From Prolixibacteraceae bacterium (GTDB lineage Bacteria > Bacteroidota > Bacteroidia > Bacteroidales > Prolixibacteraceae): 64,000 nt of DNA. The stretch lies in assembly GCA_019856515.1 (NCBI GenBank), contig CP082230.1:1736001-1800000 (forward strand), given 5' to 3'. This document shows positions 18,915 through 27,487 of this stretch, one piece after another; position 1 is the first letter of the stretch; each line of letters starts with the position of its first letter. The translations under genes were made by a program, and so were the position numbers. The notes under the pieces were generated by a model that worked only from the letters and a program-made list of their open reading frames with translations, searched no databases and was not told where the DNA came from.

Positions 18915-20219
18915 TTAAAATGTCCATGGTGCTCTCATTGGTTGGTCAATCAACCGGTTTGCACCTTCATCATCTATGAATACTTGCTTATCTGGATCAA
19001 AATCAAGACTTCGACCAAGTCGAACAGCAATGATCCCGAGGTTAACAAGTGTGCATGATCGATGACCATTCATTTCATTCAAAGCAAATTTCTGTCTAGT
19101 TCGTACCGAATCACTAAATAGTTCGATCTGAGGCTCTGGATCTGGAAGTGTCTCAATTAACTTATCTAAGTTGGGGATGTCCGATTTAAAATTCTTAAAG
19201 ATCTTTCCATTCGGACCTTCAATATATGCAGCATCTTTATCTCTATTTTCACCATCTAAGATTATCTTACACCCATCAGCATATGTGTATTCAATCCTTC
19301 TCCATGAACCGACAGCATCGTAATGCTGTTGGGGTGCATCTACATCTATTCGAATTGGGCTGGTGTCATCTTTACCTAAAAGATACTGTACGGGATCTAA
19401 GTAATGTTGTCCCATATCTCCTAATCCACCTCCATCATAATCCCAATAGCCTCTAAAATTAGAATGAACACGGGCAGGATTATATGGTTTTTCAGGAGCT
19501 GGACCAAGCCACATATCATAGTCTAGCTGGTTAGGAATCGGCATCTCTGGCAGATTATGTTTGCCACTCCAAAAGAATTTCCAGTTGTAGCCTGTTATAC
19601 CACTCACTGTAACTTTTAATGGCCACCCAAGAACGCCACTATCAATGACTTTCTTTAATGGTTTTACAGGGGTACCTAGGCCATAAAAAGTATCCTTAAA
19701 TCGGAACCATGTATTTAATCGAAACATACTACCATGCTTCTCTACCTCTTCCACCACACGCTTTCCTTCTCCTATGGTACGAGTCATTGGTTTTTCACAC
19801 CAAATATCTTTGCCAGCTCTTGCAGCCTCAACAGCCATCAACCCATGCCAGTGAGGAGGCGTAGCGATATGAACCACATCAACATCTTTTCGAAGTAGTA
19901 ACTCTCTATAATCAGTATAACCTGTCACTCCCTTTCCAACCTTATCCAATGTTTTCTTCAAATGACTTCGATCCACATCACATACAGCCAGAAGTTTAGT
20001 TCCTTCATATGAGATATGGCCACGCCCCATTCCTCCAACACCTATGATTGCTTTAGTTAATTGGTCACTTGGTGCAGTAAAACCATTCCCTCCCAAGACA
20101 TGTCTTGGCACAATTGTTATTGCAGCCAATGCAGATAAGGAATTCTTCAGAAACTTTCGTCTATCACTCTTCATTTTTTTATCCATAAGATGATTGGTTT
20201 TTGAAACATTTTGTGACAT
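18915..20219 (-). CDS. Gfo/Idh/MocA-family oxidoreductase with Tat signal, first gene of operon
   Basis: A 434-residue exported oxidoreductase. The twin-arginine motif is SDRRKFLKNSLSALAAI, followed by the mature part with a Rossmann motif (IIGVGGMGRGHISYEG) and HIATPPHWHGLMAVEAARAG then CEKPMTR. A bacterial-type GGGLGDMGQHYLDPVQYLLG segment completes the substrate domain. ATGs at 20186 and 20174 would give shorter, more typical Tat leaders than the one at 20219. It begins the operon that continues through HEAT-DUF1080 and DoxX. Direct repeats 60-90 bp upstream may be the control site. Confidence 0.92.
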   Translation of the reverse strand: MSQNVSKTNHLMDKKMKSDRRKFLKNSLSALAAITIVPRHVLGGNGFTAPSDQLTKAIIGVGGMGRGHISYEGTKLLAVCDVDRSHLKKTLDKVGKGVTGYTDYRELLLRKDVDVVHIATPPHWHGLMAVEAARAGKDIWCEKPMTRTIGEGKRVVEEVEKHGSMFRLNTWFRFKDTFYGLGTPVKPLKKVIDSGVLGWPLKVTVSGITGYNWKFFWSGKHNLPEMPIPNQLDYDMWLGPAPEKPYNPARVHSNFRGYWDYDGGGLGDMGQHYLDPVQYLLGKDDTSPIRIDVDAPQQHYDAVGSWRRIEYTYADGCKIILDGENRDKDAAYIEGPNGKIFKNFKSDIPNLDKLIETLPDPEPQIELFSDSVRTRQKFALNEMNGHRSCTLVNLGIIAVRLGRSLDFDPDKQVFIDDEGANRLIDQPMRAPWTF

Positions 20220-20694
20220 GTTTCATAGTAAACACTGATCGTAAAATCTATGACCAATATTATCATATGGGAGGTTAAAAAATAGGGTAACAATAGGGGT
20301 AACAACTTCAAATACGACAGTAAACATCTGATTTTAAACAATAAACACCTTGCATTTTATTAAATTAAAAAACATATTCAAACATTGATCAGACATAAAC
20401 AGACATTCCAATGATCGGAAAACAGACGTTTTTGATCAATGCTTATCGTTTGGAAAGTTGAAATAGAAGCTCCTCGAACAAGAACAATCTAATCAAATGA
20501 ACATGTGCCGTATCAAAGGAGAAGCGAGTACTATTAGGGAATAAGATACTTCCAATAGTAGCTTTTATACAAACTATGATAAGTTGGTCACATGGTGTTT
20601 GAGAAGAAGAGATAAAGCCCTAAGTGATCATTAATTTTGAAGGTGGTAGAATGAAGAAGACTTGGTATACTTTAATTACTCTTTTCGCATAAGG
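20220..20694. other. 475-bp noncoding region between sugar operon and its probable regulator
   Basis: No coding frame is supported. The region holds the repeats noted at 20281-20305 and 20397-20427, and a dyad attgatca...tgatcaat (about 20384-20440). The remainder, 20440-20694, is featureless; no convincing terminator for the upstream regulator gene was found. Confidence 0.5.
20281..20305. promoter_or_regulatory. Direct repeat upstream of the sugar operon, candidate operator
   Basis: Two near-copies, aatagggtaaca and aataggggtaaca, are placed about one helical turn apart, 60-85 bp before the first gene of the operon. SARP/BTAD regulators of the OmpR-like class are known to bind direct heptamer repeats in such phasing, and a gene for one lies next door. 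A second pair, aaacagac at 20397 and 20420 (23-bp spacing), is in the same gap. The link is inferred. Confidence 0.35.
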
Positions 20695-23124
20695 CTACAT
20701 CTCAAAAAGCTCAGATAAAGAGCCATCATAAGGTTGGTTGTAGTACTGCTGATATATTTTATAGAAATGAGTAATAGAGTCTCTAGCCAATGATATCTTA
20801 TTTAAACTAATAAGCGATCGGACTTTGTGCTCTATAGCAACTTCATTTAAAGGATCATAAATAAGTAACACATTGGATAATCGGATAACACGATGATTAT
20901 CTAATATGAAATCTTGGTTTTCGTATAGTGGCATTAATAGATCGAAGAGCTTATCTTCAAATTGAGATTTAAAGTCATCTAACCATATTTCATTTAGGTT
21001 CGGGAGTAGAGGCCCTTTTTCGAGGATATCTAGAAGATCTTCAATATCTGGAAGATGAATATATTGGTCTTCAATAATCTTATTTTGGAGTTGAAAATAT
21101 CGATCTAAATCGAGATAAACATCATGTTCAAGATTAATACACCATTTTTTATTAAAGAACTCAATAGACACTCCCGTATCTAAATTCAGTATTTCGCGAA
21201 GTCTCTTCATTTGAGTACTACGGTTGTTTTTTGCTTTATCTGATGAATACCCAGGCCATAGATTATCTGTTAACTGTGAGGACACAATCCCTCCACCTCT
21301 GTATTTTGATAACAAGATTAAGATGAACAGTTGTTTTCTTCTGGTAGAGAACTTCGACGATATATCAGTACCATCTCGATTGATCATCCTAAATCTACCG
21401 ATAAGCTGGATGGATGGAGCAATTATAGGAGTTGTATCTCTTCTATGTTCCTTGTTAGATGGTTTGTTTATCAGACTATTTTTTTTGAAGTATGGTAAAC
21501 CAATGCCACGCTTTGAACGTCTGTATAAATAGATCAATAGGACTAATATGATTAAGCAGCTAACTCCTAAAAGATACCATTTACTGCGTTTGGGACTATC
21601 TAATGAAATCCCTTTTTGATATATTTTGATGATCTCTTCATCGCTTAATGATCTATTCCATATTGCCAGATCATCCATCTTCCCATGAAAATATTCTCCC
21701 CAAAGATTTGTTCCAATCAATACTGAATTATTGGTCGGGGTAACACCTGCAGCTTTCTTCTCTCCTACAAAAATACCATTTATATAAAACCGCAACTTTT
21801 TATTGGCGGAAAATACATATGAGATATGTTGCCATTGATGACTCTTAACAACGATAGAATCTGTAATATGATCTTTAATTCCTGGCGAAGTAAATAGCAG
21901 TCGACCATCTCTATATTTAACTGAAAAAGTTTCTCCTTTACCTAGTATACTTTGATTCCCTTCAATATTCTCAGGTTTAACCCATACAGATAGGGTTAAA
22001 TTGTCTATGATATCAAGTCCTGAAGCATAATCAATATAGTCTGATTCACCATTAAAAGAGGCACACCACTTCCTCTGTTCATCCTTTACATACTTCAGTT
22101 TGCTATAGGTTGGTATCATCCCTTCGTTCAACAAGTTATTGTTGTCTTTACTGAAATCAAGAAAAAGAATTAGACCATCAGTAAGCTCTCTTGGGGTTGC
22201 ATGAAATATCTTCGTTTCAAAGGAGTTAATCTTATTAAATTGGAATACATCTGGGGAGAATTGAAATCCATCCTTTTGTGGACTAATCTGACGTTCATGA
22301 GTATGAACCTTACCATAAGATCTCATTCTAGGCATCTCCTTCCAGCTCATATCGCTCAAAAGAGAGTCATTCATTCGAACAGTTGCAGTATGCCACTTAT
22401 AAGCACCCATATACTCTATAAAAGAGTGATAATATTGAGGAAACTCTGTCATAAAGAAGTTGGGTAATTTGCCCGAAATAGAGTTAAACTGGATTGGAAT
22501 AGAGTCTACTGGTGATTCACTATGGCTCAAAGCGTAACTATCCATATTGAAAACAACTAAGTCCTTTGATTGATCTCCTCTAAAACCAGACATATAATCT
22601 ACAGGAAACGTATCATTTACCTCATAATAGCATATATGATCTCTTTTATTGAAAAAGGTCAAGGAGCTCTCGTTAGAAAAAATAATGAGGCGTTTATTCT
22701 GTTTCACAAGCAGGTCAATACTACGAATAAAAGTAGAAGAAGGAGTTTCTAGGAGTTCATATGCTTTATGTTTTTCGATCAGGCTCTTTGCTGTTGGGAT
22801 GGGATTTTCAAGTATGAGAATAATTATTTCCTCTTCATTTCTCTTCAAAAAATGATATGAACTATCCAAAATATTAGAAAGCTGTACTTCGGATGAAACG
22901 ATGAATGCTCTATACCCATCAGATATTTGATTGGAACTGTTCTTTCTTACATAATCACAAAGGATTATCTCTTCATCCAGATTCACACTACAGTTTGCAC
23001 CTAAGGGAAAAATCAATTGGATGAAGTAAAATATAATTGTACACCAAAATTTAGATGAGCTAAGATATAGATTCATAAATGCAAGATAATAAAAATCTAT
23101 TTTTTTGATTTTTATTATTCTCAT
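20695..23124 (-). CDS. Membrane-spanning fusion regulator: PI-PLC-like, LamG, TM, winged helix, BTAD
   Basis: An 809-residue one-component regulator. A signal/anchor is at about 17-45 (ATG 23076 may be the true start). Residues 50-250 resemble a PI-PLC X domain (NQISDGYRAFIV, HFLKRNEEEIIILILENP, NKRLIIFS, KLPNFFMTEFPQYYHSFIEYMG), but the segment that carries the catalytic first histidine is missing, so it is probably a sensor. A LamG domain covers 317-507 (YIDYASGLDIIDNLTLSVWV, WQHISYVFS, GKMDDLAIWNRSLSDEE). One TM helix is at 516-534. Inside the cell come an OmpR-like winged helix (570-672, FSTRRKQLFILILLSK, TDNLWPGYS) and a BTAD-like helical domain. It likely senses a polysaccharide and controls the adjacent genes. 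Confidence 0.85.
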   Translation of the reverse strand: MRIIKIKKIDFYYLAFMNLYLSSSKFWCTIIFYFIQLIFPLGANCSVNLDEEIILCDYVRKNSSNQISDGYRAFIVSSEVQLSNILDSSYHFLKRNEEEIIILILENPIPTAKSLIEKHKAYELLETPSSTFIRSIDLLVKQNKRLIIFSNESSLTFFNKRDHICYYEVNDTFPVDYMSGFRGDQSKDLVVFNMDSYALSHSESPVDSIPIQFNSISGKLPNFFMTEFPQYYHSFIEYMGAYKWHTATVRMNDSLLSDMSWKEMPRMRSYGKVHTHERQISPQKDGFQFSPDVFQFNKINSFETKIFHATPRELTDGLILFLDFSKDNNNLLNEGMIPTYSKLKYVKDEQRKWCASFNGESDYIDYASGLDIIDNLTLSVWVKPENIEGNQSILGKGETFSVKYRDGRLLFTSPGIKDHITDSIVVKSHQWQHISYVFSANKKLRFYINGIFVGEKKAAGVTPTNNSVLIGTNLWGEYFHGKMDDLAIWNRSLSDEEIIKIYQKGISLDSPKRSKWYLLGVSCLIILVLLIYLYRRSKRGIGLPYFKKNSLINKPSNKEHRRDTTPIIAPSIQLIGRFRMINRDGTDISSKFSTRRKQLFILILLSKYRGGGIVSSQLTDNLWPGYSSDKAKNNRSTQMKRLREILNLDTGVSIEFFNKKWCINLEHDVYLDLDRYFQLQNKIIEDQYIHLPDIEDLLDILEKGPLLPNLNEIWLDDFKSQFEDKLFDLLMPLYENQDFILDNHRVIRLSNVLLIYDPLNEVAIEHKVRSLISLNKISLARDSITHFYKIYQQYYNQPYDGSLSELFEM

Positions 23125-23275
23125 ATTTTAATTCTTATATATCAATAAAACATCTCTCCTATCGCAAAATCTATGAATTCGAACGATGAAGCCCAATAGA
23201 TAAAAATGGAATGAACCTTACCTCTTCAATAATTCATCTGCTTTCTTCGCATCTCTATAATAGACATAATTAAAG

Positions 23276-23316
23276 GAATAACAGCACCTAATAGGTGAGG
23301 GTAAGTGCTGTTATTC
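23276..23316 (-). terminator. Hairpin terminator after the chitinase gene
   Basis: A perfect 12-bp stem, gaataacagcac (23276-23287) with gtgctgttattc (23305-23316), 17-base loop. It begins 19 bp after the GH18 stop codon. The following minus-strand sequence is only moderately T rich (ccttta), so efficiency is uncertain. Confidence 0.6.
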
Positions 23317-23334
23317 TTAGATCAAACAATAATC

Positions 23335-24522
23335 TTATGGATGAATTGTTGCATCCCTATCATTCGTATCTAATCTATTAGCAACATATCCCTTGGGTGT
23401 GTTGTATGCTTGAAATGGTTTATTCAAATCTCCATAACCGTCACCATCACCATCTTGATAAAATGTTTGAATATCTTGATTCTCTCTCAGACCGGCTTCG
23501 ATCACTTGATTTATTGTTTTTAAGAGAGACATATCATTGTAAACGTCAGTACCATAGGACCACACCATTACACCTCCGAACAATTTTAAAGCTTCGTGTG
23601 TTTTCTTCGCAATAGTTGGAATACCATTATACCACAACTGTCCTACCTGATCTATGTAAGCATACTCTGGATTTTTCTTGATAATCTTCGACCATATTAC
23701 CCCACCTTTCTTATTTCCTTTCATTTGATCGAAATCAAACCCATAAAAAGGAAGTCCAAATACAATTTTATCATGGGGTACCCCTTGCTCTTTGACCCAG
23801 AAGTCATTAACTGTTTTAACAAGAGACATAGGTGAGTGTTGACCAGGATTGTCTGGTCTCCATGGACCTTTTGTACCATAGGACATGATATTTATAAAGT
23901 CAAAAGCACCTATAGCCTCCTTTGAGACATTCGCATTAATTCTTCGACAGGGAAAAGCAGCTGTTATCTGCTTGTTCTTTGCATGTAGTGACTTCTGTAA
24001 GTCTAATACAAATAAGTTGAAGTTTTCTCCTAGACTCGTTAAAAACTGATTCTCAAAGTCGACATCAATACCATCTAACTTGTGCTTTTCGACATATTGA
24101 ACCATATTAGCAACTAATTTACTTCTATAGGGATCTGAAAGATGCTTTCTCCAATAGTCTGCGGTCTTACCATGAACTTTGCCACCTCCGATAGCCATCA
24201 TTACACGAATATCTTTAGATCTTAGTTTTTTCACCAACGGTTTAAAATCTTTCTTGAACATCAACCTTCCATCCTCATTGATATTTGCAAAGGAGAGATT
24301 GATATAATTGGTCTTACTTAGATCCATTTTATCGATATCCTCAAACTCATTAGGGCGAAGGTAACCAAGGACAATAAACGGTTCTTTTGCCCCGCAGCAA
24401 GGTTTTCTTCTTGTCGAGGTACTGCGTTCATCAGATATTGTTTTTGCAAAAGCATTTAATGTAATAAAAAAGGTAATGGAAACGAGAAGTATATATCCAA
24501 AGATGTTTGTCTTTTTTCTCAT
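23335..24522 (-). CDS. GH18 chitinase-like glycoside hydrolase
   Basis: About 395 residues from the ATG at 24522, preferred over ATG 24624 because it opens into a signal peptide (MRKKTNIFGYILLVSITFFI). The GH18 barrel is intact: SFANINEDG strand, VMMAIGGGKV, and the catalytic DxxDxDxE as D150-G-I-D153-V-D155-F-E157, where E157 is the acid. NIMSYGTKGPWRPD and GVMVWSYGTDV are the later conserved strands. The C terminus (YQDGDGDGYGDLNKPFQ and NDRDATIHP) is a single MopE/thrombospondin-3-like calcium-binding repeat. Secreted chitin or N-acetylglucosaminyl-glycan hydrolysis is expected; endo or exo mode is not decided. Confidence 0.92.
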   Translation of the reverse strand: MRKKTNIFGYILLVSITFFITLNAFAKTISDERSTSTRRKPCCGAKEPFIVLGYLRPNEFEDIDKMDLSKTNYINLSFANINEDGRLMFKKDFKPLVKKLRSKDIRVMMAIGGGKVHGKTADYWRKHLSDPYRSKLVANMVQYVEKHKLDGIDVDFENQFLTSLGENFNLFVLDLQKSLHAKNKQITAAFPCRRINANVSKEAIGAFDFINIMSYGTKGPWRPDNPGQHSPMSLVKTVNDFWVKEQGVPHDKIVFGLPFYGFDFDQMKGNKKGGVIWSKIIKKNPEYAYIDQVGQLWYNGIPTIAKKTHEALKLFGGVMVWSYGTDVYNDMSLLKTINQVIEAGLRENQDIQTFYQDGDGDGYGDLNKPFQAYNTPKGYVANRLDTNDRDATIHP

Positions 24523-24775
24523 ATTATAAAAAGGTGTCATTAGTATAAAGTTTAAGCGTTCGACCAAAGTATCAATATATAGTTCAACAGTAGTCCATTT
24601 AATTTTATGAATAGAGATTAACATGATACTTTATATCCTGAAAGTATCAATAAAAATAAAGGGAGACATCAACACAATCTACACTTTTACAACAATCAAT
24701 TTGGCTCTAATTATTTAGCATACATAGATTGACTAACAGTTGCTGCCTCGCCTTTGTAAAATAATAATCCAACTA

Positions 24776-26170
24776 TTAATTAGGCGCTTTCACCTCCTTG
24801 CGCCATTCTCTTAACTGTTTTAGCATACTTTTTGCTAACTCAGGTTTTTCATCTTTTAAGTTCTGTGATTCGTATATATCACTCTCTATATCATAAAGCT
24901 CATAGTTTCCACTTTCGTACCACTCAATCAACTTATATTTACCATCTCTCATTGCGGTTGCCTTAGGCATTCCAATGATTTTCTGTAGACGAGTACCTAC
25001 ATTAAAATGCCAATATATTGGTTTTCGCTGCGCACTCTTTCCTTTCAATAAAGTCGTAGAGAAGCTAGTTCCATCTAAGTATTGGTTTGGATACTCCTTT
25101 CCCTTTACTAGGTCTAGAATGGTTGGGTAGAGATCAACATTACAAACCATATGAGACGATTTTGCTGGGCGAATCTTATTGGGCCATTTAACAATTAATG
25201 GAATACGTATTCCACCCTCATATAACCAGCATTTTCCTGCTTTTAAAGGGAGGTTTGAGGTACTTTTACCTCTATGTCCCATTTTACAAGCATCTCCCCC
25301 ATTATCAGAGGTAAGAATAACAATCGTATTATCATCTAATTTCAGCTTCTTTAATTGCGCTTCAATTCTGGCAATACTCTGATCAACACTCTCAATCATG
25401 CCAGCATAGGTTGCATTGTCTTGGAATAACTTTTCATCTGCTTTCCAAACCTTTTGGCTTGAACCTACTTTAATATTCTGTGATTTGATTTTCTTATCAT
25501 ATTTCTGTTTCAAATCTGTTTTAGACTCAAATGGCGTATGTACGGCATAGTGAGAAAGCATTACAAAGAAAGGTTTCTTACGATTCTTCTTAATAAAACG
25601 AACGGTCTCTGTGGTCAAACGATCGGTGATATACTCTCCCTCTTTCCCATCATCTAAACCAGGAGTATCATACTCCGGTTTTCCTTTACGCTTATATGGA
25701 TAGAAATAAGATCCTGGAGATCCCTTATGATGTCCTGCGACATTGATATCAAATCCTTGATGTTGTGGATATGCTTTTTCATTTCCAAGATGCCATTTGC
25801 CTGCAAAGAAAGTCTTATATCCTTCCACCTTCATCGCTTCGGCAATAGTAAACTCTTTTAAGTCCATGATACCATACTCTTTGCTCTTTAGATTTCTTGC
25901 CATATACTTTCCCGTCATAATCGAAAAGCGAGAACCAATACACATCGGATGGGAAGAGTATGAGTCTGTAAATTGAACTCCTTCGCTACACAATTTATCA
26001 ATGGCTGGAGTCTCATATAAACTAGAGTTGTAACAACCTAGATCTTTCCATCCCAAGTCATCAATTACAACAAGCACCACATTGGGTTGTTGTTTTTTAG
26101 CAAAAGTGATATTACTCAAACATAATAATAGAATTAGTCCCAAGAAAGAACTGTAGATACGATATGTCAT
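24776..26170 (-). CDS. Sulfatase (S1/arylsulfatase family) with unusual CIGSR active-site motif
   Basis: A 464-residue exported sulfatase (signal peptide to ITFAKK). Metal ligands are visible in NVVLVVIDDLGWKDLG (D37/D38) and in VILTSDNGGD. The formylglycine motif, normally C/S-x-P/A-x-R, is C77-I-G79-S-R81 in SSHPMCIGSRFSIMTGKY: Gly replaces Pro. MAGKWHLG-like FFAGKWHLGNEK and HYAVHTPF fit the family. It would remove sulfate from a glycan, perhaps ahead of the chitinase next door. Whether maturation works on the altered motif is unknown. Confidence 0.9.
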   Translation of the reverse strand: MTYRIYSSFLGLILLLCLSNITFAKKQQPNVVLVVIDDLGWKDLGCYNSSLYETPAIDKLCSEGVQFTDSYSSHPMCIGSRFSIMTGKYMARNLKSKEYGIMDLKEFTIAEAMKVEGYKTFFAGKWHLGNEKAYPQHQGFDINVAGHHKGSPGSYFYPYKRKGKPEYDTPGLDDGKEGEYITDRLTTETVRFIKKNRKKPFFVMLSHYAVHTPFESKTDLKQKYDKKIKSQNIKVGSSQKVWKADEKLFQDNATYAGMIESVDQSIARIEAQLKKLKLDDNTIVILTSDNGGDACKMGHRGKSTSNLPLKAGKCWLYEGGIRIPLIVKWPNKIRPAKSSHMVCNVDLYPTILDLVKGKEYPNQYLDGTSFSTTLLKGKSAQRKPIYWHFNVGTRLQKIIGMPKATAMRDGKYKLIEWYESGNYELYDIESDIYESQNLKDEKPELAKSMLKQLREWRKEVKAPN

Positions 26171-26652
26171 GTGTGTTTTCAGTTTATTTTATTTACGAAC
26201 AAATATAGGAGAACAGAACAACTCTGGTGTTTGACAATATCCACGGATTGTTTACTAATGTCTAAAATACTGAGTATTAGTGGCAATCTTTGTGAGAATT
26301 TGTAGATACTATTTGATATCGCAGGGGTAAAGGAAGAGATTGACCCGACGACAGGTATATACAAGAAGAGGAAGAGGGAAGACGATGATTAGGAAATAAT
26401 TATTAAATCATGGATTACAACAATATATGTTTTTATGTAAATCGGTTTACATAAAAACATATTAATTATTTTAACTAAAGAACCTGTTCAAAATCTAATG
26501 ATAACAAACAGGTCCTTTACTATTTTAATGAACAAGCCCAATAAGTTCTAATAAATCTCAATGAAATTTCTAATGAAAGAGCAAATATTAGTTCCTATGA
26601 AAACTATGGAAGGAATTACAAAGAAACTTGTATAAATAATGTTATACAAAAC
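26171..26652. other. 482-bp noncoding region with two hairpins
   Basis: Contains a perfect 17-bp inverted repeat, atatgtttttatgtaaa (26425-26441) with its complement at 26446-26462, loop tcgg, and a second stem near 26478-26522 (gaacctgtt / aacaggtcc). Both are downstream of the barrel-protein gene on the minus strand, so the second, closest to the gene end, may terminate it. No gene seen. Confidence 0.6.
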
Positions 26653-27282
26653 TCAAAATTTACCAAAAACAATAGCTAAATTGATAGATAGACCATCTAA
26701 ATCACCAGTAGAGAGTAATTCAAAATTTGACATATTCACTATCCGATAAGTTGCCCCTGTAACGAGACGTACATGATTGCTAATATTGATCTCTAAGGCC
26801 AATTCTGGTTCTATGTACATAAATCCTGCAACGTGATTGGCGCCTCTTACATTATCTTTCATTAAGTATTCAGAAGATCCTCCATATCCACCACTTAATC
26901 CTATTCTTGGATGAATTATTTCATTAAATAGGAATGATTTTCCGATAAAAAGACCACCGTATCCCATACCGACTCCTACTGTAGTCTCTTGCTTTTCATA
27001 TCGCATATCACCTATTTTGGCATAGCCTGTAATACCAAAATAGAATGAATGATTAATCATAAGCCCTAATTTACCACCAACAAGTAAACTCTTATTATCT
27101 TTGAACTGTGATTTGTTGTAGAAACTTCTCACTTCAGGACTCATGAACCATCCTATATGGTGTACAGCTTCTCCACCCGTAAATATTCCCATTAAGTTCT
27201 TTTGTGACTCTTGTGCCTCTAATTTGAAAGAGATTAAATAGAGACTGATCAAGGCGAAAACCGAGATTAATTTTCTTTTCAT
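26653..27282 (-). CDS. Small outer-membrane beta-barrel-like protein
   Basis: A 209-residue protein with a cleavable signal (MKRKLISVFALISLYLISF, cut near EAQES). The mature part is strand rich with alternating aromatic/glycine residues (LGLMINHSFYFGITGYAKIG, GLGGYGGSS-like GGYGGSSEYL, IVFGKF at the very end). The terminal Phe is what the BAM machinery usually recognizes. It resembles small porin-like proteins of Bacteroidota but no named family is clear. It diverges from the AraC-type regulator gene and may be its target. Confidence 0.65.
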   Translation of the reverse strand: MKRKLISVFALISLYLISFKLEAQESQKNLMGIFTGGEAVHHIGWFMSPEVRSFYNKSQFKDNKSLLVGGKLGLMINHSFYFGITGYAKIGDMRYEKQETTVGVGMGYGGLFIGKSFLFNEIIHPRIGLSGGYGGSSEYLMKDNVRGANHVAGFMYIEPELALEINISNHVRLVTGATYRIVNMSNFELLSTGDLDGLSINLAIVFGKF

Positions 27283-27366
27283 TATATTGAATTATTAAGA
27301 TAATCTGAATGGCAAATTTATTGTGATAAGACAAATGGATAGTTATCATATTAAAAAAAAGATTAT

Positions 27367-27399
27367 CAATTTCGGAATTGGAGAACAATTCTGAAATTG
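27367..27399. promoter_or_regulatory. Inverted repeat between barrel protein and AraC regulator genes
   Basis: caatttcggaatt (27367-27379) and aattctgaaattg (27387-27399) pair with one mismatch around a 7-bp centre. It sits in the divergent promoter region, about 85 bp from each start, which suits an AraC-type regulator site. Function is inferred. Confidence 0.4.
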
Positions 27400-27487
27400 A
27401 CAACCTTTATATCCAACTATTTATGATAAGTTGTCCATTCTGTTAATTCAAAATTTCAACTACAAATCGTCACAAACTATTTTAAAC

